Positions 35,433 to 46,235 of a DNA stretch of 64,000 nt are shown one piece after another. The notes beneath the pieces were generated by a model. It did no database searches, was not told the origin of the DNA, and worked only from the letters and a program-made list of their open reading frames with translations. This DNA is from Reticulitermes lucifugus (Eukaryota; Arthropoda; Insecta; Blattodea; Rhinotermitidae). Made by a program: the position numbers and the translations under genes. Every line of letters begins with the position of its first letter. The stretch's first letter is position 1. The stretch lies in contig JAKCWW010000046.1 of assembly GCA_026260175.1 (NCBI GenBank), positions 100,647 through 164,646 on the forward strand, read 5' to 3'.

Positions 35433-37139
35433 TATTGTCTGGGTACAGGCACTGATATGGGTAGACTGCCTGTTGAAGGAGTCCTTTTAAGTATCTAAAA
35501 GATTCGTTTATTTCACAGTAAGTTTTAAATAAGGATAAGGCATCTCGTCCCTTTCTTACCATCTGCTATTAATAACTTACATAAAAGAATAAGTTGTTCA
35601 AAGAGTTGGTCATGAATTTTTTTGATGGTGGTGGTGGTGGTGGTGGTAATGGTGGTAGTGGTAGCGGTAGCGGTAGTCCATCTCAAATGGAACTAGTAAC
35701 AGCACTGTAGGTGCAACAATATCAGAGCAAAAGCAGATTTTCCTACACAAGAAATAGAAGTTTCTTGCCGTAGCGTTGTGGAACTTGAAGTTCAAAGGTC
35801 TAAGTTGCAACTAAGATTTGAGCCGGGCACGTTTCCTAGGGGTTTCTGGAGAGGCGAAGGTAAACGAGAGAGTGTAAACATCTGAGGTGCAGCATGGAGA
35901 AGAACTTGGTAAAGCTTGTAAGTCGTGATTAGATTTTGTGAAGTCTAGATTCAGGGCTGTAGACGTAATTCCTACATCTTCCACGACAGTTGTAACAAGA
36001 AATTCCAGAAACACTTTCTTTAATCTAATTACGTTTTAATGTAACACGCATTGTATCTTACCCAGGCGGTATGTTATACACAGACAATATACTGACTAAG
36101 AAATTTTAAATCACCTCCTGTAAAGGGATGTAGTTAACAACAGTTTTCACATGTAGAGAGTTTTACATAAAATTTTTTATTAAATTTGAGACCTCATACA
36201 TAATTTTTCAGTTACTGTTAAGCCTTATTCTACGATAAATTATTTACGGCGAAATTAATTAAGAAGTCCTAACTTACAAGTACTTGCAGTATGTTGAGTT
36301 TGTAAGCTGTTCATATTATTCTGTTCTGTTAATGAGGCTTATACAATCTGAAAATTGTTTTCTGGTTCCGAGAAAATAACATTGATAGTAGGTGTCTTAG
36401 AACAGGGTCTTGGCAGTATTGAGATGGCATTTTGTAGAGTGGAGTGCGTTTATTTATTAAGAAGCTCTTTAACCTCTAAAGTCAATTACCATATTAATTT
36501 TGTAATATTTTAATCACCTGGTAATGCTTGACTTCACTTTACATAATTTCAGCGCATAACGCACTGTCGATTAAATCAGTCATTTACCAGTAACTGAATT
36601 TAATTTCTTAAGCAGCTAATCGGACGTCCTCTCGATCCCCACACAGTGTTCATAATCTGACCAAGGCCCACGTTGCTATTACCTCAAACTGATGGTTACT
36701 GCTTTTTACCCGTGCTATTAGTCCCCTCCAGGGTGGCGCCTCGGCAGACATGCCACAGGAAGATGGCGGACGTGTAATTGAATCCTGGCGTGTGACAACT
36801 GCCGCTCGCGTGCGCACTACCAACTACTTCCAAGCCTGCATTTACCTCCACTCAACCGGGGGCACTGTAAAAAAAAGAGGAAACAAGGAAGTATTACAAA
36901 TATAATACCTGATTTACCGCCTTGTGTTTAGTGACGTAGATGACGAGGGGTGTCCGGGCAGAAGTCTTTTGGGAATTTTAACCCTTTCGTTGTCACGATG
37001 CGTAATAAAGGTCATTAACGAAGAGATTAACATAATAGTATACTTCGAAATTCTTTTTTCGTAGTTAGAATTCTCCAGCAGGTAGGCTTACCCGTACCGT
37101 ACGGACTCGTCGAAGGGCGTAGTAAAACGATCTACTAAA
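35433..37139. other. Unassigned DNA with a GGT array
   Basis: A GC-richer patch at about 36,715-36,865 (CTCCAGGGTGGCGCCTCGG, CCGCTCGCGTGCGCAC) stands out but carries no supported frame. Minus frames at 35,610-36,014 partly read the GGT array as His repeats. Confidence 0.4.
35620..35672. repeat. (GGT)n microsatellite, degenerate
   Basis: About seven perfect GGT units followed by GGTAGC-type variants. Confidence 0.8.
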
Positions 37140-37490
37140 ATAATTCTAGATAGGAATGAGAATGTGACATCGAAAGTGAGGAAGTAGGCAAAGGAGATAA
37201 AGAATAAATATGGGGAGATGATGAATATGGAGGGCCAGAAGAAGACGCGTGGTGAATTGGGGAAGAATTATGCGGAGCAGAAGCAGCATCATGAGGAAAG
37301 AAGAAGAAGAAGAATAGGGAAGCGGAGGAGGAGAAGGAGAAGCGTGGAAAGTGAGTCTGATGAGTATAAGGGGGAGGAGGAGGAAAAGGAGGAGTAGAGG
37401 GATGGAGAAAAGTTTGAGGATGAGGAGGAGGAGGAGGTGGAGGAGTACAGGATGAAGAAGAAAAAAGAAGCATGGGGAAAAGAAGAAGAA
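37140..37490 (+). repeat. Long polypurine tract
   Basis: Roughly 350 bases almost wholly of A and G on the plus strand (GAAGAAGAAGAAGAATAGGG, GGAGGAGGAGGTGG). The two Ser/Pro/Leu-rich minus frames over it (112 and 129 codons) are composition artefacts. Confidence 0.85.
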
Positions 37491-38753
37491 TCTGCTGTTG
37501 TGACTTGTATTCACTCCATAATCATGCCTTTTCATTAGCTACTTTCTAAAATGTCTCAAACATCGTGGTAAAGCAGCTGTACTTACGCAGTCGAACAAAG
37601 GAATACATGTACTGCAGACAGCAAAAAGGTGCACGCAGCTGAGGCGGGGATTCCGTGAACGGCGGAGTTATATCTTGCGCAGCAGGCAGTGGAAACGAAT
37701 TTATATGACAAGTAGTCAAATGTTTTAACTACTGTAATTTCTCCCATAATAGAATACCAGAGAAGTACGGGTGTTAATGCTTTCAAACCTTGTCTCGACT
37801 CGAGATATGTGGGCGGAATCCTGCCATCCGACTGCCTGCTTGTCTGAATGTGAGAGGATGCCTCTACCCGGTGTTCAAGAAGATTATGCACCAATGTTAT
37901 ATGTATGTAAATACCTGATTAGTGTATTTGACTGCATTAGTAGACAAAGACAGACAGTGTTCTTATAACAACATTGAGGCACGTTTGCGTAACCGTTGTT
38001 GCCGTGGAAAAGCAATAAGTGTTACATATTCTAAGTGTGTGTTTGTAGCCTTAGTTATCCAGCACGCAAAGCGCATCGCCCTGTTGTATTGTCATCTGTG
38101 GCCTGTCTGGCTCTGCCATATTTTTCCACATTATCTCATAAACGGCACGATTTTCGGAAAAAGTTATTGAACACAAAATGTTTGTTTTGATTTGTTTACT
38201 TTTTTCTGAAACATTTCTCATTATAAGAATAATTCAGCGCGGTATTATCATAATTGTGCGTAGGTCTTCATGTAAAGTACCCGTTATATTTTTGTCAGAC
38301 GTGACTTTTACCGACAGAGTTGCGAAAAATACTTAAGTATCAAATTTCATGAAAATCCTTCCAGTGGGAACCGAGTGGTTCCATGCGGACGGACAGACAG
38401 ACGGGCCTACAGACATGACGAAACCAATAGTCATTTTTCGCAGTTTTGCTAACGCGCCTAAGAATTATGAGTTTATACTACGAGGTACTGCGTATATATC
38501 TTCTTCAAACATTACTGTCAGTATTTCAAATTAAAGTACTTATTGCGTGAGATAATGTAAGGTGAAATAAATTAAACTAATTGAAGGGAGTGACAGTGTG
38601 TTTCTCATTTTTATCTCTCCGTCCATTACGTCGATATAACCTGTCTTTGTAGCACGCCGTATTATCCAAATTATAATTGATTTGTATATGAAAACAATGT
38701 TAATAATTCACTTAAATTTAATTCAGTGGTGATGATGATGAATAAACGAAATT
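37491..38753. other. Unassigned DNA with a transposon-end-like patch
   Basis: Near 38,343-38,420 the string TTTCATGAAAATCCTTCCAG, ending in GCGGACGGACAGACAGACGG, resembles a sequence often seen at the ends of arthropod mobile elements. I cannot name the family or its limits. The 103-codon minus frame at 37,583-37,894 is unassigned. Confidence 0.35.
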
Positions 38754-38790
38754 TTATTTCATAACGCAGGAGACTGATGGACGGAAATAT

Positions 38791-39257
38791 GTGAATCTTC
38801 ATTGTCGATGATGCTGTGACGCAACTGCTGAACGGTACGTTTCAGTGATAATGGTAGGCAATTTGTGAACGCTCAGTTTCTTGAATGTTGCGCGGCACTT
38901 ACTGAACTGTATCTTTCAGTAATGCCGTGCAGTAATTTCTGAACATTCAGTTTATTCAAAGTTGTGCCGGGATTTCTGAATGCGGAATTTCCGTAATGCC
39001 TTTCGGAAAATTCCGAAATCTCAGTATCGCCAATATTGTACGGAAATTACTGAACGCTATGTTCCTTTAATATTGGGCGACAGATATTGATCGTTAGCTG
39101 TAGGTAATATTTGTCATTTTTAAAACGCTCAATTTCTTCCTCTAGTTCTGAAATTACCGAAGGCTAAATTTTGATAATATTTTACTGCATTTATTGAACT
39201 CGCAGTTTCGGTACTGTGAGGAAATTATCGAACACTCAATTCCCCTGTAATAGGGCG
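38791..39257. repeat. Ancient 37-bp tandem array, about 13 units
   Basis: Units start at 38,791, 38,828, 38,865, 38,902, 38,939, 38,976, 39,013, 39,050 and 39,087, all exactly 37 bases apart, then 39,124 (33 bases), 39,157 (37), 39,194 (34) and 39,228 (partial). Each opens with a CTGAACGCTCAGTTTC-like block and closes with a GCGGAAATTA-like block. Units differ greatly in sequence, yet length is kept. As 37 is not a multiple of three, the array is not coding. Confidence 0.85.
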
Positions 39258-40361
39258 CCACTCCGTAGCGACACATGGGAGTTTCTGAAAGTGAGTAATC
39301 ACATGCACTTACTCAGTATGATGGTTATTACTGTGATCACAATAGTGGATTCTCTCCTGAGGCATTTCACAAATAGTTTCTCTAAAGCATGCTAGTTAAA
39401 TATTTCGTTGAGGTTTTCGGAGTACAGTTTCAAAATATGTGACGTTCCCGACGAGTGTTACGTGTCCCGTCTATATCGTCGTACTTTATATACTTATTAA
39501 ATGTAATTTAGTGGGTTGTACAATTATATATTGCGTGTGTGAAGTGTTGCTTCTTGTGGTGGAAAATTTGTTACGTATTTTTGGGGCGTACTGTCAGGAA
39601 TCGTTGCACACCTTTATTACGCGAGTGGGGGGGAGGGGGGAAGGGGGTGGAAATAATTAATTCTAGAAGTTGGGATGTGTCGCAGATGTGTGTAATGTGT
39701 ATCCTTTCTCTGCGAGATTCACGCCAGCTCATCAATCAAAATAACACAGGCGGGAATACGCATGTATACGAAGAGAAACTACGCCTTCAAATTCCTTGGA
39801 AGTGAGAGTATGGAACGCTGGAAATTTTAACCTACAACTTACTAATGTTACTGGGCTTGGGGCAATTCTTTTGTGCCTGTAGGGGCGACTATGGACATAT
39901 AAATATTTAAAAATACAAAATGCCACGTAACTACATAAGAATGCTAACAGACCACAGAAAATTAACACCTAAGTATATCATTCATGATTTAGTGACTGGC
40001 ACTTTTCTTCTGTAACAGAATACTAATCAGTGCAAAGTATAACTGAAAGTCTTAAACCTTAGCAGTTCAAATTATTATCGTGAATTCCAACAGTCTACTC
40101 CAAATTAATTTTCAAGAAAATCTCTAATTTTTGAAATTCGGAAGCAGCCATTAGATGGCAGGAGCTTAGGAGAAGCCAACACAGAACCTTGTAAAATAAA
40201 GTGTCGATTTGAGCTCGACATTGGACCTGGTAAAACGGAAAGCGCTGTCGAGTTTAACTCGACATTGGACCAGTATTATTTAAAAGTATCACATTTTCAA
40301 GTGCACGGGCCTCCAAATAAGACGCAGCAAGTAACGTAACTGACCTACATACTGTCTATTG
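39258..40361. other. Unassigned DNA with a G-rich tract
   Basis: At 39,627-39,650 G runs of 7, 6 and 5 bases are separated by A or AA, another quadruplex-prone sequence. Otherwise AT-rich. Confidence 0.45.
40201..40275. repeat. Duplicated short palindrome
   Basis: GTCGATTTGAGCTCGAC and GTCGAGTTTAACTCGAC, each followed by ATTGGACC, lie about 45 bases apart. Each can fold on itself. Confidence 0.7.
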
Positions 40362-40450
40362 CAGCGTTTCTCAAAACTTTCGGTTCACTGAGCACCACGG
40401 ATTTATGTTGCCCTCTGTGGAACACCACGAACAACTGATATACCATCCTT
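40362..40450 (+). mobile_element. Possible hAT-type terminus
   Basis: CAGCGTTTCTCAAAACTTTC followed by GAGCACCAC resembles the left end of many non-autonomous hAT elements. A matching right end was not found. Confidence 0.35.
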
Positions 40451-41822
40451 TAACTAAAAACAGCAGTACTAAACGAATATGATTTACTATATTATATAGT
40501 ATACTCGTAGGCCTAGTCGGAGGGACTGTTTCTTTATAAGAGAGCGAGAAAAATGTAAAATTGAGAAAATTTAGCCCATTAGGCGTTTGTTATGCGATTT
40601 GGGTAAATTTCACATTGATCAACTTTAGGTTGGAACAACCCAGTGTGTGTCGTGGAACAGTGGGGGAGCCAGTGGCATGGTGGAAAGTTGCATGCATCGG
40701 TAACGGTGCTTCCGACTCATATAATTTGGAAATACGAGTATAGGGCTTGGCAAAGAACATTGTGACATGAATATAGCAAAGAGAAAACCAATTGTCACTG
40801 GTAACTGAAATAATGAAATGGTTATAATTCATTTAATTTTCAACTAGGGTATGTTTGATTAAACTAGATGGAAAAAGGATAAAATGAAGGAAGACACATC
40901 GATGAGGGGATGAATAAATTTAGAGATACAAGTTAGACGAAGTAAATTTACAATTAGAGAAGGAATTGGTGATATGAGTAAAGACATACATAAATTGAGA
41001 AAAGGAATGTAGAAAGAAAACATAAAGGAAAGGAAGTAAGTAACAAAGAAAGAAAGAATGAATGAATGAAAGAAGGCTACGTTACCCTGATCACCTCATC
41101 TGTCACGGGATATCTCTGCGGGCGCGGGCTTTTTGTGCGATAAAGGTGCCTTGTTCGGGGAGGCGCTAAAAGGGACACACTCTATATAAGGAAGCAAAAC
41201 ATGAATAAAAATGCTATACTAATGAAAAAGGCCCATTGGAAACGTATCGGGTAATCTGTTGTAGATCAGTGTATAGACATGTTGAGGCCATCTGACGATT
41301 AACGCCATCTATCAGACACTGAGAGTAACGATGTGCTCTGTGTGTATGTGTGTGAATATCTTTCAAACTGTCAGTCAATCAATCACAAAGCTTCTTTTAT
41401 TATAGGTATACACTGTACATAAATTCTATAGGACCTAATCGGTGCCTGTAGAACACCGTATACATTTCCATGCTTGTTTCATTCAGGGAGAAGAGGGAAC
41501 AAAAGGATCGTAGCCTGAATGTGCCAGAATTGGCCCTGGCTCTACGCATATATAAGTATGTCTGAGCAAACAAGAGACGTGCGCTGTATTAACGTCAGGA
41601 GCAAGCATTTAGCCCGCAGGTACAGCAGTTCCGATTGTGAGTCCTACAGACACAAACGATGGGGCCCCAGAACAGCTATCAGAACCACACTACCGTGCAG
41701 CGTTGAGGAACAAACTGCTGGGTCACTGCCATTACTGGCACTAAGACTTGATAAACGTTGTGCAGTGAAGTAGCGTTATGGTCATACACAATCCCGGGAT
41801 AATGTAGTCGGTGTAGTGACTC
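40451..41822. other. Unassigned DNA with polypurine and TATA-like sequence
   Basis: Purine-rich at about 40,860-41,080, ending in GAAAGAAAGAATGAATGAAT. CTATATAAGG near 41,181 follows a GC-rich patch but no reading frame supports a gene. TAGGCCTA at 40,508. Confidence 0.4.
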
Positions 41823-41926
41823 GGTTATGTGCGGGTTGTGGTTATGTGGGGACGTGGTTATGTGGGGACGTGGTTATGTGGGGCCGTGATTAGTGGGGAC
41901 GTGGTTATGTGCGGACGTGGTTTCAT
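41823..41926. repeat. 16-bp minisatellite, about six units
   Basis: Unit GTGGTTATGTGGGGAC, with four near-identical full copies plus variants at both ends. It abuts the SINE body at 41,927. Confidence 0.9.
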
Positions 41927-42070
41927 ACACGGCAGGGAAAAGAGTTTTGTATTTTCTCTAAAGCGTGCGTACCGGCTTTGGGGCCCACCCAGCTTCCTGT
42001 GCAGTGTGTGTTTGGGCCTCTTTCATTGGAGGTAATGCGACCGGGGCGTGAAGCCGTCCACTCATCCCCT
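41927..42070 (+). mobile_element. SINE family 1 body, diverged
   Basis: TTTTCTCTAAAGCG, GGCTTTGGGGCCCACCCAGC, TTCCTGTGCAG, then GGAGGTAATGCGACCGGG and GTCCACTCATC follow the body order of the copies at 45,168 and 59,340. The head is replaced or masked by the minisatellite. Confidence 0.55.
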
Positions 42071-42374
42071 GTTTAGTACTGCAGTTAAGAGTTGAGAGAA
42101 GAACCACAGTTAGGTAGCCAAATTGAAACAGCGGAATAATGTAATATGTTAAACACCTACGTTTTTTCTATACATGTATATATCGTTTCGGTTTCCTGCT
42201 TTTATTCTCCTACTTATATTTGATCCCAGTGAAGAACGGCAATGAATGAAATTGAGAATTATATTTGAAATATTGAGACACTTCTATCCTCGGGCATATT
42301 GATAAATGATTTCAGTACTAGTTTATAGAACTTCATACACCAATGGACTTTCCAAAGAAGCGCATTATTCATGG

Positions 42375-42500
42375 ACTACGTGATTCTTGAAAATGAAGGC
42401 AGAAGGTTCCTTCGAAAGGTTGGGACCAACTTATTCAGACACGCAGCGAGAATGGAATCCTCAATTACACCGCTGCGAACACCTCAAAACCCGCACAAGC
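42375..42500 (+). repeat. Hammerhead-like hairpin repeat, copy 3
   Basis: TTGAAAATGAAGG and TTCCTTCGAAAGGTTGGG (stem II GAAGG/CCTTC), then CCGCTGCGAACACCTCAAAA, a shared segment also near 9,290, 34,570 and 48,690. Confidence 0.55.
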
Positions 42501-43218
42501 CCAAAAGATTTCCACGGAATTTATTGAAATTCGATACAGGATTAGGAGCATTCAGTAATTTGCATTTCACAATTCAAATTTTAAGCAGACGTAATAAATT
42601 TCATAGGAAATCGTTGGCAATTTTGTATTCTGCATTGTGGGGTACATCCTTTACAAACTTATTGCATTACTACAGTGTTTATCTTATAAATTATATGAGT
42701 AAAATTTTATTCAGTCCCATAATTAAGGATTCTACCGCATATGTAATTTATTATGGCACTGACAGGGAAAGCAACCATCATTGTGGACATAAACACTGGA
42801 GTGGGTCCGGTCATGCATCTTGAAACTCTTATGGATTTTTTCGCTACAAATAATAACAATAACTTCAAGTAAATATAAACTGAAAATGCTTGTACCGCCG
42901 AAACTAAGTCTGTGTAAATGTGTGGAAATAACACTAATAATGTAGGAATTTTATTGGCCGATAAAGTGAATTAAACAAATGTCAGCATGTGGGTAGTACT
43001 ACTTACATTTTTCTTGCACCAGACCACGGAAATGATACGGAAATGCAATTACAATGTTACTACCGCGCCAGGCCTCTTCTTCTTCAAAGCACAAGACATA
43101 AATACACTACCTAAAATAAAACAGCTAGTAACGAGCAAAATAAACAAAAAACTAAAAACATGAACTGGTTGAAAAAAAATTCCCAACTAATACCCATGTA
43201 CGGTATATTATAACTTCC
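42501..43218. other. Unassigned DNA
   Basis: The 150-codon plus frame 42,371-42,823 begins in the preceding repeat; its remainder lacks any recognised motif, so it is not called a gene. Confidence 0.4.
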
Positions 43219-43297
43219 ATGAATCTAGTAGAACCAATCCTAAACTTATCTTTTCTTAAACTACAGATAAGTTTAGGATTGGTTCTACTAGATTCAT
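43219..43297. repeat. Perfect 32-bp palindrome
   Basis: 43,219-43,250 and 43,266-43,297 are exact inverted copies (ATGAATCTAGTAGAACCAAT outward) with a 15-base loop. The lack of any mismatch marks it as recent. Confidence 0.9.
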
Positions 43298-44459
43298 AAA
43301 TTATCAATAATGTACTAAAGTGGCAACTCAATACATACAAGATGAAAAACTATCATTAAAATAGATTACTGACGACTTCTCATCATGCTGCGGCCGTTCA
43401 GGTTGCAATGTGTTGGCGTTTGGATTTTAACTGGGCTCCTTTTTTACGTACATATATATTTGACAATATATGTACTCAATTCTGACTTGCGAAAAAATCG
43501 CCTTGCGCCCGAACTTCCAGAACATAACTATTACGTAAGTCTGGGAGTGTCTGTACTAACTTTAGCCCTGAATAATTGACTTGTTATATTCGATCATTCG
43601 GCGTACGTCTCTTAAAGAGAACTGGAACCATAATTAAAAGAATAAATGCTGGTCTGTGGAATGGCTATTACGATCTGCTGTAAGACTATTAACAACAAAT
43701 AAGAAACTGTATTGTGACAACGATATAAGCATATCGAATTTGCAAGGAAACGTTGAATTCTTAATACAAAATAATGAAATGCCTTTGTCTATGTACTCTG
43801 GCCTGTGCTGTTCAATATGAAATCATTAACCGAAAGGGATACAGGAGCACTCGCTATAAGCTTGGTGAAGAAGGGGAAGTTACAATGAAGCCAGCTTTCC
43901 CTGGATCAACTCCGGAGGATAAGGCTTCGTGCCATAGTAAGCCACAATATAGAACGGCCTTATTAAATTCCATATAGCCAAGTCACATCACAGAATAGGC
44001 CTACACAGCAAGCTTGGAGGGGAAGCATAATGTACTGGGGATGCTGAGATGCTGTTTCAGTCCGTCAACTTCTAGCATACTTTAAGATGTTGCCATCACA
44101 TTTAATAGACGGGGTTTATTAACCCTTTGTTTCGCAAAGAAAAGATAAATCTCTAGGAGAACTTATGGCGTCTAATTTATGTTGAAATACTTCCAACTTT
44201 TTAGAGACGTTTGCATGATTGTAAATTACTAATTAAAAAACTTTGTGATTTTTGTGTAATATCCTCTCCCTTTAAGTTGCCAGACGTAATATCTGGGTGT
44301 GAGATAGGAATATGTTATTAAAGCGGATCTCAGCGAAATATTTTTTCGATAGTAAAATTAATTGAAACTAACTTTATTTGATGTATCCAATTGTGCTGTT
44401 TAAATTGATAGAATTCACAACAGTAAGCCTGAGACAGTAGGCACAATTTGTACATTTAT
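43298..44459. other. Unassigned DNA
   Basis: TAGGCCTA at 43,996. Frames at 43,385-43,579 (possible hydrophobic segment) and 43,774-43,977 are not recognised. Confidence 0.35.
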
Positions 44460-44469
44460 TTTATTACTG

Positions 44470-44525
44470 CTGCCTTTCTAGCTGCGTGTTGAGGCTTACA
44501 ACGCCTTTATCAGGCCAGGAAATTT
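44470..44525 (-). repeat. Decayed hammerhead-like hairpin repeat
   Basis: On the minus strand CCTGATAAAGGCG precedes AAGCCTCAACACGC. Stem II GGC/GCC survives, but the GAAAC element reads TCAAC. Confidence 0.4.
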
Positions 44526-44559
44526 ATTTACGCAAGTAGTTAACTTCAATTACCTATAG

Positions 44560-45167
44560 TCTATTTATAACTAGGGGTCCAAATTTTCACGTGTATTTCT
44601 GAAATAATTCAAATAAATGAAACACTTAGGTTAATTAAGGTCAGCAAATGTCTATGACCTCCTATTGTCATTGAATCAATAGTATGAAATTTTCACCACT
44701 CGATGCAGTTTTATGTCTCACCATACTGGTATTTAATATTGCAATATGGAGTATATTTTTTCGTGAACTTTGTTTGCAAACTTGTGAACATCTTGTGACA
44801 TTTCGTCTTCAGTGGGGTTTTTTTTTGTTTTGCTGGTTTAATTACGCTTTCTACTAATTATTTTTTGCAAACTGACTTGTGGATAAGACTGAACGTCCTT
44901 TCTTCCTGTAATTTTGTTTGCTCAGTTTCCCGGGATGGTTTTGTCGTGCTTGTAGTAGGAGGTGTGTGTGTGCGTGCTGCAAGCAGAACACTCACACCAT
45001 TACGCAACTAAGAAAGCAGGGTCTTTCATAACTTGATAGTGCTCAGCTGGTCAAAAGAAATTCATGGGTTTTCCTTTTTCAGGTGAGGCTGCCATTGGCA
45101 CGTATCCTGGGCCATTTCAATCAAATGTATACCCTCACACCTTATTTCTCAAAGATCTGTTTTCTTA
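44560..45167. other. Unassigned DNA with a second splice-like junction
   Basis: TTTTCCTTTTTCAG directly followed by GTGAGG lies at about 45,069-45,088. The pyrimidine tract and CAG are strong; the donor half departs from GTRAGT at one base. Poly-T near 44,815-44,827. Confidence 0.4.
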
Positions 45168-45465
45168 TTACCTTGGCGCCGTGGTAGCATAGTCAGGATT
45201 GTGGCTGGGCTATGGGCTGCCCGATCTTGGGCTCGATTCCAGGAAGGGGAAATAAATTTTTCTCTTCTCTGAAACGGCCAGACAGGCTCTGGTGCCTACT
45301 GGACTTTCTGTTTAATGGGTACTGGGGACTCTGCGGGGGTAAATCAGCCCGTCCCTCAATGTTACCACACACTTCCTTCTTATGTTGAGGTTAATAATGT
45401 GTAGATGTAAATCTCTCCTCCCGCTGGATGCATTCATGGACAACTTTACATTTGCCTTTACATGT
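45168..45465 (+). mobile_element. tRNA-derived SINE, near full length (SINE family 1)
   Basis: Head with GTGGTAGCATAGTCAGG (very good box A) and TGGGCTCGATTCCAGG (good box B). Body: GACAGGCTCTGGTGCC, ATGGGTACTGGGGACTC, GGGGGTAAATCAGCCCG, GTTGAGGTTAATAATGTG, AGATGTAAATCTCTCC, ending near a CATTCATGGACAAC block. This is the most complete plus-strand copy and defines the family's order. Confidence 0.88.
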
Positions 45466-45999
45466 ACCTTTGATCATTTTATTGTTATTATATTATCTGC
45501 GCTCAGTTACGGCTAGTGTCTCTTCTCTTGACGTGTGAAACTGCAATTTTAGGTGATTTTCCAACATCCGCCATGCGGGCTACGTGTTTATAATGCATGG
45601 TATTCCAGCCGCTTTCCGTCGCCCTCTTTCTTTCAACTTTATATCAAGCACCCCCTTGTCTCTACCAATTTCGATTGAATCTTTTCTGTAATATGAGGAG
45701 AGACTGTTCTCCTCTCCAGGCACGATGCGATTAGCTTGGAGGTCGAAAACAGTTTCCTCACTCTCGTATCTCTCAAACGTGAAAGTAGGGTTGGGAAACT
45801 GTGGCGTTGCTGTAATTCTCATGGAAACTTTTATGTCAGCGTTTTTCGTAACGTAGTTACGTCAGATGTGATCTTGCAAGGAAAGTAAGTGTTCATTCCA
45901 CGGATTTGTTTATTAATTTTATATAAATACACTTTCAGAACATCACACATAGAGGCTCTATAAATGATGCGAGATGAATATAAGATTTCGCAGGAGGAT
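45466..45999. other. Unassigned DNA
   Basis: An 80-codon minus frame (45,580-45,822) is rich in charged residues but has no recognised domain. Confidence 0.35.
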
Positions 46000-46235
46000 A
46001 TTTAGATAAGAGACCATTCGGAACAGATATGCATAGACGGGAAGAGAAGTGGATGTAAAATAAATTCGTGGGAGGGTGTGGATTGGATCCGTCTGGCTGA
46101 GGACATGATCTAGCCACGAGCTCTTGTCAACACAGTAATAAATCTTCTGATTTTATAAACGACATTTAATGTAATAATATGCTGAGCAATAATTACCTTC
46201 TCACGAAGGACTTTGCTTCACTGAATTAGTTGTCT
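46000..46235 (+). mobile_element. RTE-like LINE tail, heavily decayed
   Basis: CATAGACGGGAAGAGAAGTG, GGGAGGGTGTGGATTGGATC, TGGCTGAGGAC, GAGCTCTTGTCAACACAG and TCTCACGAAGGACTTTGC follow the order of the LINE 3' end. Confidence 0.65.

Noticed and set aside
37146-37535. Long Leu/Ser/Pro-rich minus-strand frames
   Set aside because: They are translations of a polypurine tract, which lacks stop codons by composition.
41170-41205. TATA-like CTATATAAGG before an ATG
   Set aside because: No reading frame of any length follows and no initiator or coding region is visible, so a promoter call is not supported.
42371-42823. 150-codon plus-strand reading frame
   Set aside because: It begins inside a hairpin repeat and the rest shows no domain, no codon bias and no signal; a chance frame is more likely.
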